Positions 18,695 through 29,276 of a stretch of 64,000 bases of DNA are shown one piece after another. Within the stretch, counting starts at the first letter, position 1. Each line of letters starts with the position of its first letter. The DNA comes from Chloroflexota bacterium (GTDB lineage: Bacteria > Chloroflexota > JAJPGV01): assembly GCA_021325635.1 (NCBI GenBank), contig JAJPGV010000015.1, positions 1 to 64,000 of the forward strand. The letters run 5' to 3'. The notes below the pieces were generated by a model. It was not told where the DNA came from. It did not search any database and saw nothing but the letters and a program-made list of their open reading frames with translations. Both the position numbers and the translations under genes were made by a program.

Positions 18695-19896
18695 GCTGCT
18701 ACCAGCCTGCGGTAGTCCTTCTTTCCCCAGCGCAGCATGGCAGGAGCGGCGATGAGCTGCCCCAACCCCACCGGCGCACCGTCGAGATAGGCGCCGCCGG
18801 CCTGAATGACCTCACGCGCCTCACGGCGTGATTTGCCGAAAGCCTCGGCAAAAAGCTCGTGAACCGGAATGCCCGAGCTCAGGCGTCCAGCGTCGACTTC
18901 GAAGGTCGGAGCGGCATCGCCTACGGATCCGGAGCCGGAGAACAGCGCCAGCGACGTGTCCCGCGCTTGCACTGCCTCCTGCTCGCCATGGGTGATGGCG
19001 GTCGCCTCGAAAGCGAGCACCTCCTTGGCTTGCCTGAGATCAGCCCCTTGCAGCGCGCCAAGCGCTCGCACCCGATCCATCGGAAGGAAGGTGAACAGCG
19101 CCAGGAAGCGCTCCACGTCTGCGTCCTCGGCGTTGATCCAGAACTGATAGAAATCGTACGGAGAGGTCAGCGCCGGATCGAGCCACACCGCACCCTTTTC
19201 CGTCTTGCCCATCTTCTGCCCTGAAGCAGTGGTCAAGAGCTCGGTGACTAAGCCGAAGGCCTCGGCGCGCTCTTCCCGGCGAATGAGATCCACGCCTTGC
19301 AGGATGTGGCTCCACTGGTCGCTCCCGCCGACCTGCAGGGTGCAGCCCTGCGTCCGGTAGAGATGCAGGAAGTCATAGGCTTGGAGCAGCATGTAATTGA
19401 ACTCGACGAAGTTGAGCCCGGATTCCAGCCGTGTCTTGTACACCTCGGCCGCGAGCATGTGGTTTACGCTGAAGTGGCGGCCGATGTCACGCAAGAAGTC
19501 GATGTAGTTCAGCTTGGTGAGCCAGTCTGCATTGTTCAGGACCAGCGCGCGATCAGCCTCGAAATCGAGATAGCGGGCCAGCTGCCGCTGCATTGGCGGA
19601 AGGTTGGCATCGATCTCTTCGCGAGAAAGGACGCGGCGCATGCTGCTCTTGCCGCTGGGATCCCCGATCAGCGCCGTGCCGCCGCCGCCCAGGCCAATGG
19701 GGCGGTGGCCGAAGCGTTGAAACCAGGCCAGCATCATCAGGCCTATAAGCGAACCCGCATGGAAGCTGGGCGCCGTTGGGTCGAAGCCCCAGTACAGGGT
19801 GACGGGACGTTCTAGCGCAATGCGCAAGGCCGCCTCGTCGGACACCTGGTAGACGAACCCACGCTCGCATAGCGTGTCGTAAACGTTCGGGGGCAC
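18691..19896 (-). CDS. tyrS: Tyrosine--tRNA ligase
   Basis: This class I synthetase charges tRNA-Tyr. The HIGH-equivalent is FHAGSLIG, the KMSKS-equivalent is KMGKTEKGAVWLDP, and QVGGSDQWSHI is the tyrosine-site block. A C-terminal S4 RNA-binding domain is present (SRREAREVIQAGGAYLDG). The length is 401 aa, typical of the bacterial TyrS family. It is monocistronic and convergent with ribF; no T-box is evident upstream in the 126 bp before ctaG. Confidence 0.95.
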   Translation of the reverse strand: MPPNVYDTLCERGFVYQVSDEAALRIALERPVTLYWGFDPTAPSFHAGSLIGLMMLAWFQRFGHRPIGLGGGGTALIGDPSGKSSMRRVLSREEIDANLPPMQRQLARYLDFEADRALVLNNADWLTKLNYIDFLRDIGRHFSVNHMLAAEVYKTRLESGLNFVEFNYMLLQAYDFLHLYRTQGCTLQVGGSDQWSHILQGVDLIRREERAEAFGLVTELLTTASGQKMGKTEKGAVWLDPALTSPYDFYQFWINAEDADVERFLALFTFLPMDRVRALGALQGADLRQAKEVLAFEATAITHGEQEAVQARDTSLALFSGSGSVGDAAPTFEVDAGRLSSGIPVHELFAEAFGKSRREAREVIQAGGAYLDGAPVGLGQLIAAPAMLRWGKKDYRRLVAA

Positions 19897-20022
19897 GCCT
19901 AATTATGGATGCTGCCCCGGCACGATATGCTCAGCGCTAGATCTCAGCTCGCAGGACGCCTATCCGCTCTACGTAGAGTGCGAAGCGCCCAGAACAGTGC
20001 GATCCCAGGAGGCGCCACTGAC

Positions 20023-20853
20023 ATGCCGGCAGGAGTCGACCTCGTCGCGAGAGGATGGCACGCGGACCCTAGCGTGGTCGGCGCCCTGGCGCTGCTGCTG
20101 GCCGTATGCTGGGCCTGCACCCGCCGCCTAGACCCGCCACTCCTGCTGCTGGCCATCCTGACTGTGCTGGCGCTCGAGTCGCCCATCGATCTCCTGTCCG
20201 ACCGCTATCTCTTCTCGGTGCACATGCTCCAGCATCTGATCCTCATCCTGGCTATCGCCCCCCTGCTCGTAGTGGCGCTTCCGCCCGGTCTGGTCGCCGA
20301 AGTTGGCCGCCGGCTTCCCAATGCGCCAGCACGCTTCCTGTCCCACCCGGCGATTGCGCTCGGCATAGCCAGCTTCACTCTGCTCGTCTGGCATTTGCCG
20401 TCGCTCTACGACGCAGCCCTCAGGTCGGAAGCGCTGCACGCCTTCGAGCACGCGACCTTCGTGGCCACGTCGTATCTCTTCTGGTGGAACGCGCTTGGCC
20501 AGGGTCGAGTTTGGAGGGCATCAATCCTGCCGCGAATGGCCTACCTCTTCCTGGCCGGCCTGCCCTGCGCGCTGCTTGGCGCGATCTTGACGTTCGCTGC
20601 CCGGCCGCTGTACGCAAGCTATGTGAGAGATTTTCCGGAGCTTGGGCTGGGGCAGATCATTCGCCTGCAATGGGGACTCTCCGCCCTGACAGACCAGCAG
20701 CTCGGAGGCCTGTTGATGTGGATAGGTGGCGGCCTGTGCTACGTGGTCATGGCCGGCGTCATGTTCCTGCGCTGGGCCCGCGCCGGCGAGCCCTCGGTGG
20801 ATGCTCCCCCACCCGGCAGGGTCGGAGCGCCGGCGGTCGACGCCTTCAGGTAA
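20023..20853 (+). CDS. CtaG/caa3-type cytochrome c oxidase assembly membrane protein
   Basis: This polytopic membrane protein has about seven helices and the family features SVHMLQHLILILAIAPLLV and FEHATFVATSYLFWW. The caa3-type CtaG family is associated with haem-copper oxidase maturation, probably copper handling. The chosen ATG 20023 has AGGAGG 10 nt upstream and gives 276 aa. The frame is open to 19909, but the added residues are Arg-rich and not membrane-like. No oxidase subunit genes are adjacent. Confidence 0.85.
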   Translation: MPAGVDLVARGWHADPSVVGALALLLAVCWACTRRLDPPLLLLAILTVLALESPIDLLSDRYLFSVHMLQHLILILAIAPLLVVALPPGLVAEVGRRLPNAPARFLSHPAIALGIASFTLLVWHLPSLYDAALRSEALHAFEHATFVATSYLFWWNALGQGRVWRASILPRMAYLFLAGLPCALLGAILTFAARPLYASYVRDFPELGLGQIIRLQWGLSALTDQQLGGLLMWIGGGLCYVVMAGVMFLRWARAGEPSVDAPPPGRVGAPAVDAFR

Positions 20854-20867
20854 CGGAAGCTTGGGCC

Positions 20868-22337
<1,470 letters not shown>

Positions 22338-22345
22338 CGCTGTGG

Positions 22346-23215
22346 TTAACGCCGCCGGTCGACGAAGCGGGAAGATGGCCTCGACTGACGGCTGGGCGAG
22401 CGTGTGTCGCGAGCCCTGGCCTGCCGCGGAGTGGCATCGGGGATCCGCCAGCCTGCTGGTGAGGACGCAGGCCCCTTCTCCAGGTTGAGCAGCCGCCCTT
22501 CCAGCTCTTCGATCCGCCTCACCAGGCGTTCCACGTCCTGCTGCTCGGGATCCGGCATATCGATCCAGTCCAGGTCGGACGCGCGGTTCGTCGTGCGCCG
22601 CCCGTTCTGCATGACCACCCGGCCCGGCACGCCCACGACAGTCGAGTTGGGCGGAACGTCATGCAGCACCACCGCGTTGGCGCCAATCTTGGAGCCCGTC
22701 CCCACGGTAAAGCCTCCGAGCAGCTTTGCGCCCGTGCCTATGGACACGCCGTCCTCGATCGTCGGGTGACGCTTGCCGGCGGTCTTGCCGGTGCCGCCGA
22801 GCGTCACGCCCTGCAGGATGGTGACGTCGTTACCGATCTCCGCCGTCTCGCCAATGACCACGCCCGAGCCGTGGTCGATAAACAGGCCGGCGCCGATCTT
22901 CGCCGCCGGGTGGATCTCCACCTGGGTCAGCATGCGATTGAGCTGGGAGATGATTCGGGCCAGCAACGGGTGATCGTGCTGGTGCAGCCAGTGCGCGACG
23001 CGGTGGAGCTGCAGCGCATGAAAGCCGGAGTAGGTCAACAGGACCTCGAGCGCCGACGTTGCCGCCGGGTCTCGCTCCAGCACGCATTGCAGGTCCCGCT
23101 TCACGACCGGCAGCCAGTCAGAGCTCGCCGCGCGCTCCCTGGTGGAAGGCTCGCTTGAGCTGGCCCGCGACGCGCCTTCGCCTGTAACAGGCGCCGAGAC
23201 CTCCTGAACCGCCAA
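22346..23215 (-). CDS. cysE: Serine O-acetyltransferase
   Basis: CysE acetylates serine with acetyl-CoA for cysteine synthesis. A helical N-terminal domain (VKRDLQCVLERDPAATSALE) is followed by the left-handed beta-helix. This carries IHPAAKIGAGLFIDHGSGVV and ETAEIGNDVTILQGVTLGG, with catalytic histidines in DHG and KRHPTI. A tail of about 90 residues follows; it contains a predicted coiled segment (DVERLVRRIEELEGRLLNLE) and a basic, disordered end. The start is TTG 23215, 1 nt after the ispF stop. Confidence 0.93.
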   Translation of the reverse strand: MAVQEVSAPVTGEGASRASSSEPSTRERAASSDWLPVVKRDLQCVLERDPAATSALEVLLTYSGFHALQLHRVAHWLHQHDHPLLARIISQLNRMLTQVEIHPAAKIGAGLFIDHGSGVVIGETAEIGNDVTILQGVTLGGTGKTAGKRHPTIEDGVSIGTGAKLLGGFTVGTGSKIGANAVVLHDVPPNSTVVGVPGRVVMQNGRRTTNRASDLDWIDMPDPEQQDVERLVRRIEELEGRLLNLEKGPASSPAGWRIPDATPRQARARDTRSPSRQSRPSSRFVDRRR

Positions 23216-23216
23216 C

Positions 23217-23744
23217 CTACGCCTTCAGCACGGTGGCCACGGCTGAGGCCGCGATGCCTTCTTCTCGGCCGGTGAACCCCATCCGGTCGGCGGTTGTCGC
23301 TTTGATGCTCACTGCCTCTAACTCTAGCCCGAGCGCGGCTGCTATGCGGCGGCGCATCTCGGGAACGTGCTGGGCCAGCCGAGGACGCTGGGCCACGATC
23401 GTCGCATCCACGTTCCCTGGCCGCCAGCGATGGTCGCGCAGCAACACGGCCGTCCTTTCCAGCAAGACCAGGCTCGATACCCCTCGCAGGCTTTCGTCGC
23501 TGCCGGGGAAATGCTGTCCGATATCTCCCAGGGCCGCGGCGCCGAGAAGCGCGTCTATCAGCGCGTGGATGACCGCGTCACCGTCCGAATGGCCCTCCAA
23601 GCCGCGATCGTGAGCGACGTCAACTCCACCCAGCACGAGTCGCCGTCCGGACACGAGCTGATGGGCATCGTAGCCGCAGCCCACCCTGACGTGCTGCACG
23701 CTAGGTAAGGGCTGCCCTCCGGGAGCGCCAGGTTCAGCGCTCAT
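23217..23744 (-). CDS. ispF: 2-C-methyl-D-erythritol 2,4-cyclodiphosphate synthase
   Basis: IspF cyclises CDP-ME-2-phosphate in the MEP isoprenoid pathway. Metal ligands sit in GYDAHQLV and in SDGDAVIHALIDALLGAA. The conserved FPGSDESL and C-terminal KATTADRMGFTGREEGI are present. At 175 aa it carries about 20 extra N-terminal residues compared with a minimal IspF. Its ATG overlaps the stop of the preceding ispD-like frame as ATGA. Confidence 0.95.
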   Translation of the reverse strand: MSAEPGAPGGQPLPSVQHVRVGCGYDAHQLVSGRRLVLGGVDVAHDRGLEGHSDGDAVIHALIDALLGAAALGDIGQHFPGSDESLRGVSSLVLLERTAVLLRDHRWRPGNVDATIVAQRPRLAQHVPEMRRRIAAALGLELEAVSIKATTADRMGFTGREEGIAASAVATVLKA

Positions 23745-24046
23745 GAGCCCTTGGCCTCAACGACCGCCGCTCCCTCGAACCAGTCCGGCGGTGGAGGATC
23801 GGACGCCGGCTCCAGCTCACGACGTGAAGCCCAGGCCACCGGCCAGCGCAAACGATCGCGGTCCAGCGTCGCCTGGACCACTCCGTGCTCCGCCAGCTTG
23901 ATGGTGTCGAAAACAGGGCTGACGAAGACGGCTTTGCCATGCTGTCGGGCCTGCCGCATGAGACTTTCGCGCGTCTTCGAAGGCAAGGACTCGACGTGGA
24001 ACAGGGACACTGCCGTCGAGCTCAGCGGCCCGCCGTTTGAAGACAC
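23741..24046 (-). pseudogene. IspD C-terminal-half remnant, 101 codons
   Basis: This frame occupies the place of ispD in the usual yacL-ispD-ispF order. It resembles only the second half of MEP cytidylyltransferase: a helix LMRQARQHGKAV, then SPVFDTIKL, GVVQATLDRDRL. These match the PVxDTxK...V..T.DR..L signature of IspD. The N-terminal nucleotide-binding half (the LxAAGxGxRxG loop) and the HDAxRP motif are missing, and the tail diverges after DRDRLRWP. It starts at GTG 24046, 5 nt after the PIN/TRAM stop, and ends in an ATGA overlap with ispF. It may be a decayed gene kept for coupling, or a small protein with a new role. The match is by eye. Confidence 0.6.
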
Positions 24047-24051
24047 GCCGC

Positions 24052-25146
24052 TTACTTATTCTCCGTTCCGTTTTTGGGATGCGCAAAGATCATCCGCCCC
24101 GCCACGGTCTGGAGCACGCGAGTGACGACCACGTCGAGGCTCGAGTTGAGGTGCTTGCGGCCGTTTTCCACCACGATCATGGTCCCGTCGTCCAGATAGG
24201 CCACGCCCTGGCCCGCCTCCTTGCCCTCCTGGATGATCTGCACCTTCATTTCTTCGCCCGGCAGCACCACCGATTTGACGGCGTTGGCCAGCTCGTTGAT
24301 GTTCAGCACGGAAACGCCCTGCAGCTCTGCGACCCGGTTCAAGTTGAAGTCATTGGTCAGGATGGCCGAGTTCAGCCGCTTGGCCACGACGACGAGCTTG
24401 CCGTCCACGTCGGGCGCCGAATCGGCCTCCACGTCCATGATCCTGATGGGCACCAGCGATTCCTTTTGCAGGCGATTCAGCATGTCCAGCCCTCTGCGTC
24501 CGCGATTGCGCCGCAGCGCATCGGATGAGTCGGCGATATGCTGCAGCTCCTGCAGCACGAAGCGCGGCACGACGAGCTCACCCCAGATGAACCCGGTCTG
24601 GCTGATGTCGGCGATGCGGCCGTCGATGATGGCGCTGGTATCCACCACAATCATCGGCCGACCCGGATGCTCGCGCTGCTGGCCGCGGCTCTCACGCGCT
24701 TCCCTCCGGCGGCTGGCGACCGCCAGCAGCTCGTCTTTGCGGGCAATGCTGAGCTCCACGAAGATCCAGGCGAGGAGCAGGAAAACGGCGATTGGCAGGA
24801 TGCGGCCAAAGTAACCCGGCAGCTGCGATAGCGGCCCTGTGACGATGACGGTGATGATGCCGGCGGCGATCAAGCCCACGAGACCGGCGACGAGGTCGCT
24901 TGCGGGCGCTCGGCGGAGGATCCGCCGGCTGGCTACGAATGGCTCGATGGTGATGTGAGGCGTGATCACCGCTCCCACCAGCGCACCAATCGCGGTGGGA
25001 ATCAGCCGGTAGCCGTTGAGCTCGCTACCCCAAAGCGGGGCGTAGAGGTTCCAGGCAGCCCAGAGAGGCCCGGACAGCGCCCAACCAAGCCAGCCGAAAA
25101 AGATGGCGCCGCCTATCCGGAAATACACGTGCAGACGCATAAACAA
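24052..25146 (-). CDS. PIN/TRAM-domain membrane protein (YacL-like)
   Basis: The 364-residue protein has an N-terminal membrane part with several hydrophobic segments over about 135 residues. A PIN nuclease fold follows, with acidic residues in VVDTSAIIDGRIADI and TNDFNLNRVAELQGV. A C-terminal TRAM RNA-binding domain comes last (GQGVAYLDDGTMIVVENGR). The neighbourhood clpC-radA-yacL-isp matches the Firmicutes block. disA, which sits here in Bacillus, is absent. A role as a membrane-anchored ribonuclease is inferred from the domains. Confidence 0.9.
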   Translation of the reverse strand: MFMRLHVYFRIGGAIFFGWLGWALSGPLWAAWNLYAPLWGSELNGYRLIPTAIGALVGAVITPHITIEPFVASRRILRRAPASDLVAGLVGLIAAGIITVIVTGPLSQLPGYFGRILPIAVFLLLAWIFVELSIARKDELLAVASRRREARESRGQQREHPGRPMIVVDTSAIIDGRIADISQTGFIWGELVVPRFVLQELQHIADSSDALRRNRGRRGLDMLNRLQKESLVPIRIMDVEADSAPDVDGKLVVVAKRLNSAILTNDFNLNRVAELQGVSVLNINELANAVKSVVLPGEEMKVQIIQEGKEAGQGVAYLDDGTMIVVENGRKHLNSSLDVVVTRVLQTVAGRMIFAHPKNGTENK

Positions 25147-25164
25147 AGAGGGGGGCGTCCAATC

Positions 25165-26529
25165 TCACAAACACAACTCAATTGCGTCCATAAGCGTTCG
25201 AGCCCCGGTCAATTCTATGCTACCGAGACGCTCCCCGCCAGCGTTCCGGGCCGGCAGCAGCACTCGCCGAAAGCCGAGGCTCTCCGCTTCCTTGATCCGC
25301 CGCTCGACACTGCCCACCGACCGCAGCTCACCGCCCAAGCCCACTTCGCCGAACAGCGCCATATCGTCCGGCAATGGACGGTCCCGCACGCTCGATGCAA
25401 TAGCCATGGCCAGGGCAAGGTCGGCCGCGGGCTCACTGATGCGCAAACCACCGACGACGTTGACGTAGACGTCCTGGTTGCCCAGGGCCAGGCCCGCACG
25501 CTTGCCAAGCACCGCCAGGAGCAGCGCCAGCCTGCCGGCGTCGATGCCGTTGGCCGACCGGCGGGGCATCGCCAGGAAGCTGGACGAGACGAGCGCCTGC
25601 GTCTCCACGACGAGCGGTCGCGTGCCCTCCAGCGTCACAGTTACCGCGGAGCCGGGTGCCCGCGCCACTCGCTCGGCGAGGAACACCGCCGAAGGGCTGT
25701 CCACCCCCGCCATGCCGGCGTCGGTCATCTCGAAGACACCCAGCTCGTCGACCGATCCGTAACGGTTCTTGACCGCTCGAAGGATGCGGTATGCCTGGAA
25801 GCGCTCACCCTCCAGGTACAGCACCGCGTCGACCATGTGCTCCAGCACTCTCGGCCCGGCGATGGCCCCCTCTTTGGTGACGTGTCCTACCAGGAAGACG
25901 GGCACGTCGGTCCGCTTGGCTAGCCCGATCAGCTGCTGCGCACACTCGCGCAGCTGGCCCACGGTTCCCGGCGCCGAACCGAGCGAGGCGCTGTACATGG
26001 TCTGGATGGAATCGATCACCACCATGCCAGGGCGCTGCCGCTCGACGGCATCGAGCACCACGTCCACGTCGGTCTCGGCCAGGAGCAGCAGCTCCGGCGC
26101 CCGAACGCCGAGCCGTTCGGCGCGCAGCTTGATCTGCCGCGCCGATTCCTCCCCGGAGACATACAGCACAGTCCGGTCCTGGCAGCACATAGCCGCCGCG
26201 AGCTGCAGCAGCAGCGTGGACTTGCCGATGCCGGGGTCACCTCCGATCAACACCACTGAGCCCGGCACCAAACCTCCGCCCAGGACCCGCCGAATCTCTC
26301 CCAGCGGCACGTCCAGCCGTTCCAACGACTCCGGGGCGAGCTCCGCCAGGCGTTGAACTCCCGCGCCCGCTGCTCCGGCCGGCAGCCTCACTGCATCAGC
26401 TTTCCGTGGCTGCTCGATCGTTTCGACCAGTGAGTTCCACTCGCCGCACTCGGCGCAGCGTCCCGCCCATTTCAGCTCTCGATTGCCGCACTGCTGGCAA
26501 ACGAACACCGCCCGCGCTTTAGCTGCCAC
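25165..26529 (-). CDS. radA: DNA repair protein RadA/Sms
   Basis: RadA is a RecA-like ATPase that processes recombination intermediates. It shows an N-terminal C4 zinc finger (CQQCG...CAECGEW), Walker A GGDPGIGKSTLL, Walker B VVIDSIQTM, and the RadA motif KNRYGSVDELGVF. A Lon-protease-like C-terminal domain follows (NQDVYVNVVGGLRISEPAAD). GTG 26529 is chosen because AGGAGGGG lies just upstream; this gives 454 aa. A longer frame reaches 26568. It lies in the clpC-radA order. Confidence 0.95.
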   Translation of the reverse strand: MAAKARAVFVCQQCGNRELKWAGRCAECGEWNSLVETIEQPRKADAVRLPAGAAGAGVQRLAELAPESLERLDVPLGEIRRVLGGGLVPGSVVLIGGDPGIGKSTLLLQLAAAMCCQDRTVLYVSGEESARQIKLRAERLGVRAPELLLLAETDVDVVLDAVERQRPGMVVIDSIQTMYSASLGSAPGTVGQLRECAQQLIGLAKRTDVPVFLVGHVTKEGAIAGPRVLEHMVDAVLYLEGERFQAYRILRAVKNRYGSVDELGVFEMTDAGMAGVDSPSAVFLAERVARAPGSAVTVTLEGTRPLVVETQALVSSSFLAMPRRSANGIDAGRLALLLAVLGKRAGLALGNQDVYVNVVGGLRISEPAADLALAMAIASSVRDRPLPDDMALFGEVGLGGELRSVGSVERRIKEAESLGFRRVLLPARNAGGERLGSIELTGARTLMDAIELCL

Positions 26530-26644
26530 CAACCCCTCCTGCGCCCATCGTGAACAGCTGCTCGCCATTCGCGACTGCTATGCGGCAGCTCGTTCGCGCC
26601 GCCGCGCGCAGTCCTGCCTCCGCGACTGAGCGGAACCGGATGCG

Positions 26645-26672
26645 ACAGAGCCGCCCCGGGGGGCGGCTCTGT
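26645..26672 (-). terminator. Strong hairpin between clpC and radA
   Basis: ACAGAGCCGCC pairs perfectly with GGCGGCTCTGT (11 bp or more) just past the clpC stop. No T tract follows on either strand. It may act as a Rho-assisted terminator or as an mRNA-processing/stability element separating clpC from radA. Confidence 0.45.
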
Positions 26673-26681
26673 GTCAAACGC

Positions 26682-29174
26682 CTAGCTCGTTGCGCCGGCC
26701 AGCTCTGGCGCAGGCTGCTCTTCTCGCGGAGTCGCCGTCATCGCCAGCTCGCCGCCCTCGGCGTCGATCTTGACGTGGTCGCCACGCTTGAAACGACCCT
26801 CCAGGAGCCCGTGTGACAGCGCGTCCTCGACCATGTCCTGAATCACCCTGCGCAGCGGCCTGGCGCCGTTGTTCAGGTCGTAGCCCTTCTCGACAAGCAG
26901 CAGCTTCGCCGCCTCGGTCACCTCAATGGTGATCTCCTGCTCGGTCAGCTGCTTGGTGATGCGATTGATCATCAAGTCCGCGATCTTGATGACCTCGGGC
27001 TGCGACAGCGCGTGGAACACGATCGTGGCGTCGATGCGATTGAGGAACTCAGGCCGGAACGTCTTCTTCAGCTCGTCCATGACCTTGTCCTTCATCGCCT
27101 TGTAGCGCTCTTCCCACGTCTTGGCCTCGTCCTGTCGCGACGGTTGGAAGCCGAGCGACACGCCCTTGACGATCTGCTGAGCGCCGACGTTGGAGGTCAT
27201 GATGATGATGGTGTTGCGGAAGTCGACCGCGCGTCCTTTGGCATCGGTCAAGCGGCCGTCCTCCAGGATCTGGAGCAAGATGTTGAAAACCTCGGGATGA
27301 GCTTTCTCGATCTCGTCCAGCAGCACCACGGAGTAGCTTCGACGTCGAATCGCCTCGGTCAGCTGTCCGCCTTCTTCATAGCCCACGTAGCCCGGAGGCG
27401 CCCCAACCAGGCGCGCAACCGCATGGCGCTCCATGAACTCGGACATGTCGATCTTCACCAGCGCATCTTCGCTGCCGAACATGAACTCGGCCAGCGCCTT
27501 GGCCAGCTCGGTCTTGCCGACGCCTGTAGGGCCAAGGAAGATGAACGAGCCGATTGGCCGCTTGGGGTCTTTGACGCCGGCGCGTGAGCGGCGCACCGCG
27601 CGCGCTATAGTCTGGACCGCCTCCTCCTGGCCGATGATGCGCTTGTGCAGCTCCTCCTCCATCTGGAGCAGCCGCTCGGACTCTTCCTGAGCGATGCGGG
27701 TCACCGGAATACCGGTCCACATGGACACTACCCGAGCAACGTCTTCTTCGCCCACGACCGGCCGCTCGGCGCCCTGCTCGGAGTGCCAGCCTGACTCGAG
27801 CTGTTCGATCTTCTCGCGGAGGGAGATCTCCTTGTCGCGGAGCTGCGCCGCCGTCTCGTACTGCTGACCCTGGATAGCGGACTCTTTCTGCTCGACCGCC
27901 ATCTCCAGATCCTTCAGCGTCTGCTTCAAGGTGGACGGTGGGACCGCCCGCTGCATGCGCACCCGCGACGCAGCCTCGTCGATCAGGTCGATGGCCTTGT
28001 CCGGCAGAAAACGGTCGGTGATGTAGCGGCCACCCATCTCGGCGGCCGCCTTCAAGGCGTCGTCGCTTATGTCAAGGCGGTGGTGCGCTTCATAGCGCGG
28101 CCGGATGCCCTTCAGGATCTCCAGGGTTTCCTCGATAGACGGCTCCTTGACGTACACCGGCTGGAAGCGGCGCTCCAGGGCCGCGTCGCGCTCGATGTAC
28201 TTGCGGAACTCGTCCAGCGTGGTGGCGCCAATGCACTGCAGCTCGCCTCGAGCCAGCGCCGGCTTGAGGATGTTGGCGGCGTCGACTGCGCCCTCGGCGG
28301 CGCCGGCGCCGACCAGCGTGTGCAGCTCATCGATGAACAGGATGCAATCGCCAGAGCTGCGGATTTCCTCGATCACCTTCTTGAGGCGCTCTTCGAATTC
28401 GCCGCGGTATTTGGTCCCCGCCACCAGGGAGCCGATGTCCAGCGTCAGCAGGCGCTTGCCAGCCAGCGTTTCGGGCACGTCGCCCTTCACAATCTGATGG
28501 GCCAGCCCCTCGACGATGGCCGTCTTGCCCACACCAGGCTCGCCGATGAGCGCCGGGTTGTTCTTGGTCCGGCGGCTGAGGATCTGGATGACCCGCTCGA
28601 TCTCCTGCGCGCGTCCGATGACCGGATCTAGCTTGTCGTTGCGCGCGGCCGCCGTCAGGTCCATGCCCAGCTGGTCGATAGTGGGCGTGCGGCTGTGCCG
28701 GCCTTCGCCGTGTGGCGCGCCGCCGGACTGCGACAGCACCTGGATGGTCTGCGTCCGGACCTTCTCCAGATTGACGCCCAAGCTTTCCAGGACGCCCGCG
28801 GCGATGCCCTCGCCTTCACGGACCAGACCCAGCAGCAGGTGCTCGGTGCCGATGTAATGGTGTCCCAGCCGCCGCGCTTCGTCGACGGCCAGCTCGATGA
28901 CCTTCTTGGCGCGAGGCGTCAGGCCGATCTCGCCAACGACCATGCGGTCACCGCGGCCGATAATGAACTCGACCGCGCTGCGGACCTTGTTGAGCTCGAC
29001 TCCCAGGTTGCCGAGCACCTTGGCAGCCACGCCTTCGCCCTCGCGGACGAGCCCGAGCAGCAAATGCTCCGTGCCAATGTAGTTATGGTTGAAGCGCTGC
29101 GCTTCTTCTTGAGCGAGCATGAGCACCTTGCGCGCTCGCTCGGTAAACTTGTCAAAACGGTTAGATTCGTTCAC
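26682..29174 (-). CDS. clpC: ATP-dependent Clp protease ATPase subunit ClpC
   Basis: This is an 830-aa AAA+ unfoldase for ClpP. Two Clp_N repeats fill the first 145 residues ([17 protein letters not shown] occurs twice). The first AAA module carries [15 protein letters not shown] and [18 protein letters not shown]/middle region follows at about 420-460, and the second AAA module carries [17 protein letters not shown]. The presence of the UVR motif and the overall length indicate ClpC rather than ClpA or ClpB. mcsA/mcsB and ctsR are absent here. A TTGACA (complement of 29264-29269) upstream could be a -35 element, but no good -10 is seen. Confidence 0.96.
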   Translation of the reverse strand: MNESNRFDKFTERARKVLMLAQEEAQRFNHNYIGTEHLLLGLVREGEGVAAKVLGNLGVELNKVRSAVEFIIGRGDRMVVGEIGLTPRAKKVIELAVDEARRLGHHYIGTEHLLLGLVREGEGIAAGVLESLGVNLEKVRTQTIQVLSQSGGAPHGEGRHSRTPTIDQLGMDLTAAARNDKLDPVIGRAQEIERVIQILSRRTKNNPALIGEPGVGKTAIVEGLAHQIVKGDVPETLAGKRLLTLDIGSLVAGTKYRGEFEERLKKVIEEIRSSGDCILFIDELHTLVGAGAAEGAVDAANILKPALARGELQCIGATTLDEFRKYIERDAALERRFQPVYVKEPSIEETLEILKGIRPRYEAHHRLDISDDALKAAAEMGGRYITDRFLPDKAIDLIDEAASRVRMQRAVPPSTLKQTLKDLEMAVEQKESAIQGQQYETAAQLRDKEISLREKIEQLESGWHSEQGAERPVVGEEDVARVVSMWTGIPVTRIAQEESERLLQMEEELHKRIIGQEEAVQTIARAVRRSRAGVKDPKRPIGSFIFLGPTGVGKTELAKALAEFMFGSEDALVKIDMSEFMERHAVARLVGAPPGYVGYEEGGQLTEAIRRRSYSVVLLDEIEKAHPEVFNILLQILEDGRLTDAKGRAVDFRNTIIIMTSNVGAQQIVKGVSLGFQPSRQDEAKTWEERYKAMKDKVMDELKKTFRPEFLNRIDATIVFHALSQPEVIKIADLMINRITKQLTEQEITIEVTEAAKLLLVEKGYDLNNGARPLRRVIQDMVEDALSHGLLEGRFKRGDHVKIDAEGGELAMTATPREEQPAPELAGATS

Positions 29175-29276
29175 GATATTCCTCTCCCCTGAGAGATGGA
29201 CGTACCGGGGATTGCGGCTCGAGCAGGGACTGAGCCGCGAGTCTCATCCCCCTCGACTTCTACTGTCAACAGCACA

